DNA from: Lacticaseibacillus mingshuiensis | Lineage (GTDB): Bacteria; Bacillota; Bacilli; Lactobacillales; Lactobacillaceae | Assembly (NCBI RefSeq): GCF_016861785.1 | Contig: NZ_BOLS01000020.1 | Coordinates: 1 to 43,610, forward strand | DNA length: 43,610 bases | Direction of reading: 5' to 3' | In this document: piece by piece, positions 33,122 through 41,384 of the stretch | Layout: every line of letters starts with the position of its first letter | Numbering within the stretch: position 1 is the stretch's first letter | Program-made: the position numbers and the translations under genes | Notes under the pieces: model-generated | The model's database searches: none | Seen by the model: only the letters and a program-made list of their open reading frames with translations | Told to the model about the DNA's origin: nothing

Positions 33122-33958
33122 ATGAAAATGATCACACTAGCCGGCCAGCAAGTTCCGCAACTCGGCCTCGGCACATGGGGCCTCGGCGAAAATAAAGCCA
33201 CCGCGGACACTGCCCTCGCCGCGTTGCAGGCAGGCATTTCTGCCGGGGCGACGGTCATCGATACCGCGGAGATGTATGGCGACGGGGCCGCCGAAACGCT
33301 GGTGGGTCGGCTCTGGCAGACTGTGCCGCGCGATCGCGTTTTTTTGATCTCGAAATTTTACCCTTGGCACGCGGACCCCACCGAAATGCGAGTCGCCCTG
33401 CTCAATAGTTTGCGCCGGCTGAAAACAGACTATCTGGACCTCTACTTGTTGCACTGGCCAGGCGACACCCCGCTGGCCGCCACGGTGCAGGGGCTCAACG
33501 CGCTGAAAAAAGAAGGCCTGATCCGCGCCTATGGGGTGTCCAATTTTGACGTCGCCGATGTTCAAAAATGGCTGGCCGTGCCGGATGCGCCCCTGACCGC
33601 CAACGAGGTGCTGTACAACGTCGCCGAACGCGGCATCGAGTTTGACCTTCTGCCCCGCCACCGCCAACGCGGCATCACCACCATCGGCTACTTCCCATTT
33701 AATTCCGGAAGCGGCGACAGCATTCCCGTCCCCGACTCGCTCAAAGCGCTCGCCGCGGAAAAAGGCGTTACGGTTCATCAGCTTTTGTTGGCCTGGACGA
33801 TGCGCACCGATGTCTTGAGCATCCCCAAGGCCAGCACAGTCGCGCACATGACCGCCAATTTGGCCGCGGCCGATCTGACGCTTTCGCCCACCGACCTGGC
33901 CCGCATCGACCAGCTTTTCCCCGGGCCGACCCGCAAAATGCCGTTGCATGAGATCTGA
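33122..33958 (+). CDS. Aldo/keto reductase
   Basis: A 278-residue NADPH-dependent carbonyl reductase with the complete AKR tetrad: Asp47 and Tyr52 (IDTAEMYGDG), Lys78 (ISKFYPW) and His111 (LLHWPG). The C-terminal NADPH region has IPKASTVAHMTANLAA. Substrate unknown. ATG 33122 lies 13 nt after GAGGAGG, a long spacing; a five-codon out-of-frame ORF (ATG at 33111) intervenes and stops across the AKR start. It is divergent from the NPD oxidoreductase. Confidence 0.92.
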   Translation: MKMITLAGQQVPQLGLGTWGLGENKATADTALAALQAGISAGATVIDTAEMYGDGAAETLVGRLWQTVPRDRVFLISKFYPWHADPTEMRVALLNSLRRLKTDYLDLYLLHWPGDTPLAATVQGLNALKKEGLIRAYGVSNFDVADVQKWLAVPDAPLTANEVLYNVAERGIEFDLLPRHRQRGITTIGYFPFNSGSGDSIPVPDSLKALAAEKGVTVHQLLLAWTMRTDVLSIPKASTVAHMTANLAAADLTLSPTDLARIDQLFPGPTRKMPLHEI

Positions 33959-34042
33959 TTTTTTCACCACGCCCCGGCCCGAGTGTTCAACCCAGACATT
34001 TGGCAAGGCGCGTGATACACTTGCTCTGAAAGGAGTGATCAC

Positions 34043-34483
34043 ATGTCAGAAGTCTCTTTGTATCATACGTATGTTCAAAACCATAACGGGCTCACCGGCA
34101 CCAGCTTCGTTGAAGGCGACAAAGGCCTGGCGCTTGGTGTGTCGAGTTCTCTGATCAAGGCGCCCGGCACCAATCCGGAACAATTCATCGGTTTTGCCTT
34201 GGCGACCTGTTTCAACGCCACGATTCGCCTGGTCGAAGCCCGTGAAAAAACGGCAGAGGATTCCGCGCTTCGGGTGCGGGTGGATATCGTCAAGGACGAC
34301 CCCGGCTACAAGTTTTTGGTCACGGCCCTGATCGCGATGCCGGAACACGAGCGCCAGGACGCCGAGCGCATCATTGCCGTTGCGCTGGACGAATGCCCGG
34401 TTGCCAAGCTCCTCAAGGATAACGAGAATGTGGTCTTCCGCTTGGTCGATGACCTGAACGCGGAACCCGTGCTCGGCGAATAA
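34043..34483 (+). CDS. OsmC/Ohr-family peroxiredoxin-like protein
   Basis: A 146-residue protein with the two family cysteines: Cys56 in ALATCFNATIRL and Cys118 in DECPVAKLL, spaced as in Ohr enzymes that reduce organic hydroperoxides. The N-terminal half is beta-rich (SLYHTYVQNHNGLTG). Residues around the reactive cysteine favour organic hydroperoxide resistance over the OsmC clade, without certainty. AAAGGAG is 8 nt before ATG 34043. No OhrR regulator is adjacent. It is separated from the convergent protease by a long terminator. Confidence 0.88.
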   Translation: MSEVSLYHTYVQNHNGLTGTSFVEGDKGLALGVSSSLIKAPGTNPEQFIGFALATCFNATIRLVEAREKTAEDSALRVRVDIVKDDPGYKFLVTALIAMPEHERQDAERIIAVALDECPVAKLLKDNENVVFRLVDDLNAEPVLGE

Positions 34484-34524
34484 GCAACATGACAGCGCAC
34501 TGATATTGCACACAATTTATGATC

Positions 34525-34587
34525 GAAAAACCGTGCCACCTCGCCATTTTCAGCTGAAAAATGGGAGGTGACACGGTTTTTTTCTTC
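34525..34587. terminator. Long bidirectional terminator
   Basis: AAAAACCGTG-C-CACCTC pairs with GAGGTG-A-CACGGTTTTT, with further pairing CCATTTTCAG/CTGAAAAATGG in the loop. Runs of T on both strands. Confidence 0.9.
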
Positions 34588-34622
34588 TATTAATATGGCA
34601 TCTCGTGGGACTACAAGCAGCC

Positions 34623-35336
34623 CTATTGGTACAGCGACTTCAAGGCGGCGAGATCCGCAGCGGACAGTTGCGTCAGGCCCTCATCCGTCGGGTACATCAC
34701 CGACCGCGCATCCGTGCTGTGATCGAGGCCGAGCGCATGACCAAGCTCGTGAATGGCGACCGACGCGCTGAGCTGGCCGGTATGCGACACGTTAAGCTTG
34801 GCCATCGCGTGATTGATCATCACCGAGCCAATGCGCGTGATGCGCGGCCCGCCGACCCCAAGCTCGACCGAATTTGCCGCGACCTGCCCCGCCTTTTGGT
34901 AGGTGGAAAAAGTGATCGAGCTATCCTGCCACTGGCCGTCGCCGGCGATCAGTTTCACGATGCCCGTGGCGTTGTACACCGCCACCGCCTTTTTAAACAT
35001 GGCCTTGGTCCGCGCGTCCACGGCGTCATCAAATTGATAATAGTAGGTCGCCTTCAACTTGCCTTGATGCATGATGGAAAAAGTCGGGGTCAGCGCGCTG
35101 TCAGCCTGGTCCTGAGCAAAATCGGCGTTGCTGTTTTCTGTTTTGGCCGCAGTCGCGGCCGTGCTGGTGGTGTCGGTGATCAGGGCGGGCACGCCCTTCA
35201 AGACATCCTGGCTCAGTGCGGAGATGCGGGAGGCGGCAGCGTCCTGCCAGGTCTGGGGAATCACGATCCAACCGTTGTACAGGGCGAACGCGCCGCCAAG
35301 CAGAATGGTCCAGCCGAGTGCTTTTCTTGCCTTCAC
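34623..35336 (-). CDS. Membrane-anchored or secreted matrixin-like metalloprotease
   Basis: A 237-residue protein. An N-terminal hydrophobic segment (about residues 7-30) without a clear cleavage site probably anchors it with the catalytic domain outside. A Ser/Thr/Ala linker (about 40-80) leads to the zinc-binding motif HELGHALGLDHS (from about residue 196) and the Met-turn SVMYP. These are diagnostic of metzincins of the matrixin (M10) type. The catalytic domain is compact with no prodomain cysteine switch. Two GTG codons occur; the first (35345) overlaps AGGAGG, while the second (35336) is 8 nt after it and is taken as the start. Substrate unknown. No inhibitor or transporter is adjacent. 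Confidence 0.88.
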   Translation of the reverse strand: MKARKALGWTILLGGAFALYNGWIVIPQTWQDAAASRISALSQDVLKGVPALITDTTSTAATAAKTENSNADFAQDQADSALTPTFSIMHQGKLKATYYYQFDDAVDARTKAMFKKAVAVYNATGIVKLIAGDGQWQDSSITFSTYQKAGQVAANSVELGVGGPRITRIGSVMINHAMAKLNVSHTGQLSASVAIHELGHALGLDHSTDARSVMYPTDEGLTQLSAADLAALKSLYQ

Positions 35337-35484
35337 CGCGTTCACCTCCTTGCCGATCTGCGGGTTGTTTTCTGCTATTATGGCAGGCGCTGGCTCGGCT
35401 GTCGAGGGGGGTGCCGGTTTCTTAACATTCCGGCAAAGTCTACGTTTCTTTCTCGTGTGAAACTCCCGGGTGTCCTCCGCCCAG

Positions 35485-35523
35485 AAAAAAATCGGCGCCC
35501 TCCCCCAACCGGAAAGGCGCCGA
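35485..35523 (-). terminator. Terminator of the ABC exporter operon
   Basis: Minus strand TCGGCGCC, 16-nt loop, GGCGCCGA, then seven T, directly after the permease stop. Confidence 0.85.
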
Positions 35524-35531
35524 CTGTTTGA

Positions 35532-38144
35532 TTATTCGTTGCCCTTGAGCGCTTCGACCATGTCGATGTGCTTGAGGCGGTTGTGGGTGACCCACATGAC
35601 GATGAAGGTGAAGACCAGCATCAAGGCGATGGAGGCGATGTAGCTGATCGGATGCATGGTTGGCGGGAAGATGATCATTGGGGTCGCGGCTTGGCGCAAA
35701 ATGTAGAGGAGCAGGCCCCAGCCGACTGCGATGCCGGCGATGATGCCCATCAGTGTCATCACGATATTTTCGCGGACGATGTACATGGTGACTTCGCCGT
35801 CGAAAAAGCCGAGAACTTTGATGGTCGACAGTTCGCGCATACGCTCCGAGACGTTGATGTTGGTCAAATTGTACAAGACCACGAAGGACAAGACGCCGGA
35901 CAGAAGCACGAAGATCGCGACTACCGGATTGAGGGTCGAGGACATGGTGGTGATGGTGTCCTCCGAGTCGGCGGTGAAACTGGTACCCAGGGTCTCGCCG
36001 TGTTCCAGCAGGTTTTTAGCCAAGGTGGTGCGCTGGTCGGCGGTTGGCGACTCGAGCTTGACCATCAGGGTGTTTGCACTGGCCGTTTTGGCGAAAGCCG
36101 TTTGGTAGGCGGCCTTGCTCATGTAAGCCATGACGCCGGCGTAATTGGCGGTGACCGCGGCCACTTTGACGGAAACAGGGTCCCGGCTACCCATTGTCAC
36201 ACGCACCTTGGCGCCCTTGCCCACGCCGAGGTCATCGGCGATCTTTTGGCTGATCACCAGGCCTGTTTTCGGCAGGGTCAACGCGCGCTTGTCCGCCTGC
36301 AGCGTGACATACTTGCGGAAAGTCGTCGCGTTTTGCGGGGTGAACAGATTGACGTCGTTGACTTGCTGGCCGCCTCGCTGGATCTTGATGATGTCGGCGG
36401 CCACCGGGGTACTACTTTGATACGTGCTCGCATCGGCCAGGACCGCTTTCGCCTTGGTCGCCTCGCCCGCCTTTTTCAAGCGGACCGTGGCGTCATAGTG
36501 GAAGACCTCGCCGAATTGCTGGGTGGCGGTGTTCAAGATCGAATCGCGCAGGCCAAACCCGGTCAGCAGTAGCCCCGTGCCGCCCGCGATGCCGATGATC
36601 GTCATGATCATGCGACTCTTGTAGCGAAAAAGATTGCGGTAGCTGACTTTTTGGTTGAAGGACAACCGCCGCCAAAGTGGGGTGATCCGTTCAAGCAAAA
36701 TGCGCTTGGCCGTTTTCGGCGCTTGGGGCCGCATCAACTCGGCGGGTTTTTCCTGCAGCTCGCGCACCGTCACGAATGCGGCGGCGCCCACGGTTGCCAG
36801 CAGGGAAAAGCCCAGCGCCATCAGGAAGTCCACCCAGCTGAACGGAATGCTGGCGATCATCGGGATGTACATGCGATAGAGCCACAAAATAATGCGCGGC
36901 AGGCTGAAATTGCCCAGCACCCCACCGATCACCGCGCCGATCAGCCCGGCCATCAACGCGTAGACGACATAATTCCGCGCAATCGCGCCTTTGCCGTAGC
37001 CCAGCGCCTTGAACGTGCCGATCTGCATCCGCGCCTCTTCGACCATGCGCGTGACCGTGGTGAAGGTGATCAAGGCCGCGATCAGGAAGAAGAAGACGGG
37101 AAAAACATTGGCGATCGCCGCGATACGATCCGAGGAATCCCCGTAATCGGAAAAACCGGGGAGATCATCGCGCGTCTGCCAGGTGTAGGTCGTCTTGGTT
37201 TGGGCGACCAGATCCTTGCGCGCCTGATCCAGTTTCGTCTGGCTGGCCGCGAGCTGTTTTTCCTGCGCCGTGATCTCATCGGTGGTGGTGAGCTGGCCGC
37301 CACTTTGCGCGGCCACCTGAGCTTTGACGGCGGTGAGCTGCTTGCTTGCCTGATCGAGGGTGGCTTGCTGCTTGGTCAGCTCGGCCAGCGGCGTTTTTTG
37401 CAATTCGGCGATGCGCGCCGGCCGCCGGGTGTTGAACGCTTTTTTCAATGCGGTCACTTTCTTAGCGACCGCATCCTTGTAGGCATCCGAATAAGTATTC
37501 TCGTGCTGAAGGCCGGCGAAGCGCACCGTCAACAGCGTTGCCACGTCCAGCGCCATCTGTTTTTCGGGAATGTAGGCGAAAAAGCGGACCGTGCCATCCC
37601 CCACATTGGCGGAGCCGCGCGCGGAATTGTCAATGTACGTCGGCAAGTCGCCAAATCCGACGATCTTGTACGTGCGCTGCTTGAGACCGGCGCTTTTGGC
37701 AAAGGTGAACGACTGGCCGAGCTTGTAGTCGTATTCGTCCTTGGCGCGTTGGTCGAGCACGATCTCGTCGGCGTTTATCGGCAGCCGGCCACTTTCAAGC
37801 GTCAGCTGATTTTGCGTGAGCCCCTTGCGATAGCCATACAGCGCGATCGCCATGTCGCTTTTGCCACCGACCACATACTTGAACCGCATCAGTTCGGCCT
37901 TGGCCCCGGCGACTGTTTCGGCGGCGTCCTTGTCCTTGGCGGTGAAGCCGGTCGTGCTCAGCAGCTGCACATCGGCGAGGTGGCTGACCTTGACCGTGTG
38001 ATCGAGTGAGTCGTTCAGGCCCGGCCCCGCCGCGCGAATGCCGACGAAGCTGAGGCACCCCAGCAAAATGATCAAGATCAGTGCGATGAAGCGTCCCTTG
38101 TTGGCGCCGATCTCGCGCCACATATTTTTTGTCATTGGCCGCAT
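35532..38144 (-). CDS. ABC transporter permease, FtsX/MacB-like, 870 residues
   Basis: A large permease with an N-terminal membrane helix (about residues 19-40), an extracellular domain with a Lys/Gln/Ala-rich coiled-coil stretch (about 225-310), and a cluster of three membrane helices (about 350-460). A second extracellular domain and three C-terminal helices (about 740-860) follow. This double FtsX layout is typical of Gram-positive exporters of peptides, lipids or drugs. ATG 38144 is 4 nt after the ATPase stop, so the genes are coupled; ATG 38135 is an alternative. With the ATPase and divergent TetR regulator it forms an inducible export unit. Substrate unknown. Confidence 0.88.
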   Translation of the reverse strand: MRPMTKNMWREIGANKGRFIALILIILLGCLSFVGIRAAGPGLNDSLDHTVKVSHLADVQLLSTTGFTAKDKDAAETVAGAKAELMRFKYVVGGKSDMAIALYGYRKGLTQNQLTLESGRLPINADEIVLDQRAKDEYDYKLGQSFTFAKSAGLKQRTYKIVGFGDLPTYIDNSARGSANVGDGTVRFFAYIPEKQMALDVATLLTVRFAGLQHENTYSDAYKDAVAKKVTALKKAFNTRRPARIAELQKTPLAELTKQQATLDQASKQLTAVKAQVAAQSGGQLTTTDEITAQEKQLAASQTKLDQARKDLVAQTKTTYTWQTRDDLPGFSDYGDSSDRIAAIANVFPVFFFLIAALITFTTVTRMVEEARMQIGTFKALGYGKGAIARNYVVYALMAGLIGAVIGGVLGNFSLPRIILWLYRMYIPMIASIPFSWVDFLMALGFSLLATVGAAAFVTVRELQEKPAELMRPQAPKTAKRILLERITPLWRRLSFNQKVSYRNLFRYKSRMIMTIIGIAGGTGLLLTGFGLRDSILNTATQQFGEVFHYDATVRLKKAGEATKAKAVLADASTYQSSTPVAADIIKIQRGGQQVNDVNLFTPQNATTFRKYVTLQADKRALTLPKTGLVISQKIADDLGVGKGAKVRVTMGSRDPVSVKVAAVTANYAGVMAYMSKAAYQTAFAKTASANTLMVKLESPTADQRTTLAKNLLEHGETLGTSFTADSEDTITTMSSTLNPVVAIFVLLSGVLSFVVLYNLTNINVSERMRELSTIKVLGFFDGEVTMYIVRENIVMTLMGIIAGIAVGWGLLLYILRQAATPMIIFPPTMHPISYIASIALMLVFTFIVMWVTHNRLKHIDMVEALKGNE

Positions 38145-38148
38145 GCGA

Positions 38149-38850
38149 TCACCACTCGATCTCTTCGACCGGCGTCGGCGTCGGATTATCCTCGACCGAG
38201 CGCACCTTGGCGTCATTGATGCGAATCACGCGGTCCGCCATTTTCGCCAGCGCCGCATTATGCGTGATCACGAGCACCGTTTTGCCCGCTTGACGGCTGG
38301 CATCTTGCAGCAGCTGCAGGACCTGCTTGCCGGTCTCGTAATCCAGCGCCCCGGTCGGCTCATCGCAGAGCAGGAGCTTCGGATTTTTCGCCAAGGCCCG
38401 GGCGATGGCAACGCGCTGCTGCTCACCGCCGGACAATTGCGAGGGAAAATTGTTGAGGCGCGCACCCAGCCCCACCTTCCGCAGGGTCTCCTCGGCGTCC
38501 AAGGCGTCCTTCACGATGGAGTTCGCCATTTCGACATTTTCCTTGGTCGTCAGATTCGGAATCAGATTGTAAAACTGAAACACGAAGCCGACATCATTGC
38601 GGCGAAACGCGGTCAGCTGGCGCTCGGAAAAAGTGGCAATGTCGACACCATCAATGATCACCTGCCCACTGCTCGGGCTATCCATGCCACCCAAAATGTT
38701 GAGCACGGTGGATTTGCCGGCGCCACTGGGGCCCAAGATCACCGTCAGTCGTCCCTGTTCGCAATCAAAAGAAATGTCGTTGTTGGCGATGATCTCTATT
38801 TCGCCCATTTGATACCGTTTAAATTCGTTACGGACCTCGATATAAGCCAC
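38149..38850 (-). CDS. ABC transporter ATP-binding protein, LolD/MacB type
   Basis: A 233-residue ATPase with Walker [10 protein letters not shown] (about 40-48), [15 protein letters not shown], Walker [13 protein letters not shown] and switch His in ITHN. It energises the permease encoded 4 nt downstream. An ATG at 38865 overlaps its own GGAGG; GTG 38850, 8 nt after that site, is the likelier start. The operon faces the tetR gene at 38999, with a candidate operator at 38870-38884. Confidence 0.92.
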   Translation of the reverse strand: MAYIEVRNEFKRYQMGEIEIIANNDISFDCEQGRLTVILGPSGAGKSTVLNILGGMDSPSSGQVIIDGVDIATFSERQLTAFRRNDVGFVFQFYNLIPNLTTKENVEMANSIVKDALDAEETLRKVGLGARLNNFPSQLSGGEQQRVAIARALAKNPKLLLCDEPTGALDYETGKQVLQLLQDASRQAGKTVLVITHNAALAKMADRVIRINDAKVRSVEDNPTPTPVEEIEW

Positions 38851-38869
38851 GTTTTTTGCCTCCATGAAC

Positions 38870-38884
38870 TAGACACACTATCTA
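38870..38884. promoter_or_regulatory. Candidate TetR operator between the ABC operon and tetR
   Basis: TAGACACACTATCTA is an imperfect 15-bp dyad with outer TAGA/TCTA arms. It lies next to the ATPase ribosome site and just before a TATAAT on the plus strand (38891-38896). A second half-site, TAGACAGTT, is at about 38957. Placement fits control of both directions. Confidence 0.4.
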
Positions 38885-38998
38885 ACTGATATAATGATTA
38901 TGACGCAACTGGCCCTCAGTTCTCAACCAGCAGATCTGGCCAGCATGTTATGAAATAGACAGTTCACCCAATTTTTGTCGGAAAGAAGGTCAGGCGCC

Positions 38999-39556
38999 AT
39001 GGTCGGCACGAAAAATAATCGGCGCACCGCCTACACCAAGGCCAAATTGCAGGAGGCGTTGCTTTCCTCGCTCGCGGATAAACCGCTCGATAAGATCACG
39101 GTCTCAGCGCTGTGCGCCCAGGCCGATGTCAATCGCGGCACCTTTTACGCGCATTACAGCGACCCCGCCGCGCTGTTTAAGGCGATGGAAACGGAACTTG
39201 CCGCTCGCATCGCCCCGATGCTTGGCCCCACGCAAGGCGACTTGCGGGAATGGCTGCCGCCGATTCTCGAACTACTTCGCCAGCAGCGCGCCGCCACGGT
39301 CTTGATCATTCGCAATCTCGAGGAAAGCCCGGTCCTTCAGCTGATCCTCGACCCGATTCGCGAGCAGACCATGGCAACGTATCGCGCCCGTTTTAATGAG
39401 AGTGATCCGCAGAAGCTGGCTTACTACTTTCAATTTTTCCTCAATGGCTCCGTGCGCGTCATCACGTCTTGGCTGAAAAATGGCGGGGTGGAATCCCCGG
39501 CCGCCATCGCCGACATTCTCGCCAATATCACCCAACAAGTGCTGGCGCAAGACTGA
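38999..39556 (+). CDS. TetR-family transcriptional regulator
   Basis: A 185-residue protein with an N-terminal TetR helix-turn-helix: KITVSALCAQADVNRGTFYAH (in part ALCAQADVNRGTFYAHYSD, residues about 36-54). The C-terminal ligand domain resembles the TetR_C_8-like group seen in lactobacilli. The frame can begin at TTG 38975, but AAGAAGG is 9 nt before ATG 38999. It is divergent from the ABC exporter and probably represses it, responding to an exported compound (inference). Confidence 0.88.
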   Translation: MVGTKNNRRTAYTKAKLQEALLSSLADKPLDKITVSALCAQADVNRGTFYAHYSDPAALFKAMETELAARIAPMLGPTQGDLREWLPPILELLRQQRAATVLIIRNLEESPVLQLILDPIREQTMATYRARFNESDPQKLAYYFQFFLNGSVRVITSWLKNGGVESPAAIADILANITQQVLAQD

Positions 39557-39617
39557 ACGCTCGCATAATTGACAGCGTTTTCGTTATAATAAAGGCAACA
39601 AGATGGGAGGAATTCTG

Positions 39618-40163
39618 ATGGCTCATATCGGTATCATTGTCGGCAGTTTGCGCCACGCCAGCTTCACGAAGAAAGTGGCGCAGACGTTTGCCAAGCTCGC
39701 CCCGGCGGATCTCGACCCGATGCTCATTCCGATCGGCGACCTGCCGCTGTACAACGAGGACGCGGAAGTGCCGACCCCACCGGCCAGCTGGACCGCGTTT
39801 CGCGAGGCCGTTGCGGAAGTGGATGGCGTCTGGTTTTTCACGCCCGAATACAATCGCGGTCTGCCTGCAGCGCTGAAGAACGCGCTGGATGTCGCGTCTC
39901 GGCCTTATGGGAAAAATGTGTGGGCGGGCAAGCCTGCCTTGGTGGTCAGCGTCTCCCCTGGCGCGATCGGCGGCTTTGGGGCAAACATGCAACTGCGGCA
40001 GAGCCTGACCTTCCTCGACATGCCGGTGTTGCAACAGCCAGAAGCCTACATCGGTGGCATCTCCAAACTGTTGACTGAAGACGGCATCGTCCAGGGCACC
40101 CAGGACTATTTTGCCCTGATCATCGATAAGTATGCGGATTTCTATCGCCAGTTGAAGAAATAA
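39618..40163 (+). CDS. NADPH-dependent FMN reductase
   Basis: A 181-residue flavodoxin-like reductase. GSLRHASFTKKVAQ (residues 8-21) forms the FMN phosphate loop and FTPEYNRGLPAALKNALDVAS (in part TPEYNRGLPAALKNALD) is the family signature. It probably reduces FMN, quinones or azo compounds. ATG 39618 follows GGGAGG; the upstream in-frame ATG at 39603 lies within that region. A TATAAT is at 39585-39590; a TTGACA occurs only 10 bp before it, too close for a normal promoter. Confidence 0.92.
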   Translation: MAHIGIIVGSLRHASFTKKVAQTFAKLAPADLDPMLIPIGDLPLYNEDAEVPTPPASWTAFREAVAEVDGVWFFTPEYNRGLPAALKNALDVASRPYGKNVWAGKPALVVSVSPGAIGGFGANMQLRQSLTFLDMPVLQQPEAYIGGISKLLTEDGIVQGTQDYFALIIDKYADFYRQLKK

Positions 40164-40181
40164 GTTGCCGCGAAATTGATG

Positions 40182-40221
40182 GGCGCCTGCCACTGGATAT
40201 TGGTGGCGGGCGCCTTTTTTT
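40182..40221 (+). terminator. Terminator of the FMN reductase gene
   Basis: GGCGCC-T-GCCAC pairs with GTGGC-G-GGCGCC across a 9-nt loop, then seven T. Confidence 0.88.
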
Positions 40222-40263
40222 GGGTTAGTGTCGGGTGGAAGTCTGAGGCGTGTGCGCCCCACC

Positions 40264-40413
40264 CCTGATCGCGTACCTCCACACCCCTGCATAGTTGGGT
40301 TCCGGTGCGCAGGGGTGGGACATTTAGCTGACCTAGGCACTCGGTGGCAAGGAGCGCCACCAAGCACCTAGGCCAAGCTAACTGCCCACCCCTAAACGCG
40401 CACCTCCACACCC
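40264..40413 (+). repeat. Structured ~150-bp repeat element, copy C
   Basis: Same orientation as copies A and B but more diverged. The conserved core is GTTGGGTTCCGG, then CACTCGGTGGC...GCCACCAAGC. The outer stems differ in sequence yet still pair: GGGGTGGG/CCCACCCC and TTAGCT/AGCTAA replace the GGCCCGC and ATGGNGGAA stems. CGCGTACCTCCACACCC at the left end recurs as CGCGCACCTCCACACCC at the right end, a terminal direct repeat. Confidence 0.75.
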
Positions 40414-40456
40414 TTTTTGCCTAAAAAATGGTATGGTTGTCTCAGGAGATGAGCTT

Positions 40457-40786
40457 ATGCCATTACAAACAATTGACCTCACTGCGCTGGCGCTGCATCC
40501 GCACCAGATCGGCAGCAAGACGTTCAGCCGCAAGCTTGCGATCACGTTGCCGCTTGCCGAATTCACGATGGCCGCCGGGGAAAGTATCACCGAGGAAACG
40601 TCGGCCCTCACGCGGTTATTTCTCGTGCTGGACGGCACGCTGCTCATTGATGTCGGGCAGGAGACCACCGCGGTTGCGGCCGGCCACTTGGCGCCTGTCC
40701 CCGCCGGCGTACCGCACCGCCTGCATGCCGACACCGATTGCCGGTATCTACAACTCGAAAGTCCCGCTCAGAAAGGAAATGCCTAA
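40457..40786 (+). CDS. Small single-domain cupin, first of a pair
   Basis: A 109-residue cupin barrel. FLVLDGTLLIDVGQE and VAAGHLAPVPAGVPHRLHA correspond to the two conserved cupin motifs, but the metal-binding His/Glu set of motif 1 is mostly missing (TEETSALTRLF), so metal binding is doubtful. AGGAG lies 8 nt before ATG 40457; the frame upstream to 40433 is unlikely. Its TAA shares one base with the next gene's ATG (TAATG). The pair may be a sensor, isomerase or storage protein; I cannot tell. Confidence 0.8.
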   Translation: MPLQTIDLTALALHPHQIGSKTFSRKLAITLPLAEFTMAAGESITEETSALTRLFLVLDGTLLIDVGQETTAVAAGHLAPVPAGVPHRLHADTDCRYLQLESPAQKGNA

Positions 40787-41130
40787 TGCCATTTATCGAT
40801 AAGATCGACCCAGCCACCACGTTGTCACTCACCTCGCTGATTCCGCTGGATGCCGGCCAGGTCAACAGCCGCACCTTGGTTCAACGCGACGACATGAGCA
40901 TGACCCTGTTTTCCGTCGCCACCGATGAAGAAATTGGCGGGCATACCGCGGAAGGCGATGCGCTCGTCAACATTCTCAGCGGTGAAGCCGAAGTGACCAT
41001 TCGCAAAAAGGCCCACCGTGTGCCGGCCGGCCAATCGATTCTGATTCCTGCAGGTGCCCGCCATTCGCTGTACGCGCTGGAGGGATTCCAAATGTTGCTG
41101 ATCGTGGTTAAACCGCAAGCGGAAAACTAA
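40786..41130 (+). CDS. Small single-domain cupin, second of a pair
   Basis: A 114-residue cupin. EIGGHTAEGDALVNILSGEA (in part GGHTAEGDALVNILSGE) is motif 1, with one His and one Glu kept. VPAGQSILIPAGARHSLYA is motif 2, with the usual His. It has a more complete metal site than its upstream neighbour. AAAGGA precedes the start, and translation is coupled by the one-base overlap. The two small cupins are similar in length and probably arose by duplication. A strong terminator follows. Confidence 0.85.
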   Translation: MPFIDKIDPATTLSLTSLIPLDAGQVNSRTLVQRDDMSMTLFSVATDEEIGGHTAEGDALVNILSGEAEVTIRKKAHRVPAGQSILIPAGARHSLYALEGFQMLLIVVKPQAEN

Positions 41131-41143
41131 TCCTCACACGCAG

Positions 41144-41182
41144 ACCGCCCAGTCGCTTCGCAAATGCGACTGGGCGGTTTTT
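41144..41182 (+). terminator. Terminator of the cupin pair
   Basis: A perfect 13-bp stem ACCGCCCAGTCGC / GCGACTGGGCGGT, 9-nt loop, then TTTT. Confidence 0.88.
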
Positions 41183-41316
41183 GTGGCGCAACCGCCGATT
41201 GTTATATCAAGCTTGGCCTACCGCAACCGACAACTTTTGCGCTGGATGTGCATGAGGCCCTGTTTGCGTTTTCGCCGCGTGCTACAGTTAGCGTAAACAC
41301 ATTGCGGAAGCATTGC

Positions 41317-41360
41317 GAACGCTTTCCGGAAAGTGTTCTGGAAAACATTCTGGAATCATT
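41317..41360 (+). promoter_or_regulatory. 22-bp palindrome and GGAA repeats upstream of the GH28-like gene
   Basis: GAACGCTTTCC (41317-41327) is followed at once by GGAAAGTGTTC, a 22-bp dyad with one mismatch. GGAAAACATTC and GGAATCATT follow at about 12-bp steps, and GGAAGCATT precedes. This looks like a multi-site operator for a sugar-responsive regulator that is not in the window. Confidence 0.55.
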
Positions 41361-41384
41361 TTGAAAAACCCACAGGAGGCCATC

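Noticed and set aside
36651-38009. 452-codon plus-strand frame opposite the ABC permease
   Set aside because: Rich in His/Arg/Gly with no motifs; a shadow of the permease coding strand.
39555-39590. Apparent TTGACA/TATAAT promoter of the FMN reductase
   Set aside because: The two boxes are only 10 bp apart; TATAAT may still be the -10, but the TTGACA cannot be its -35.
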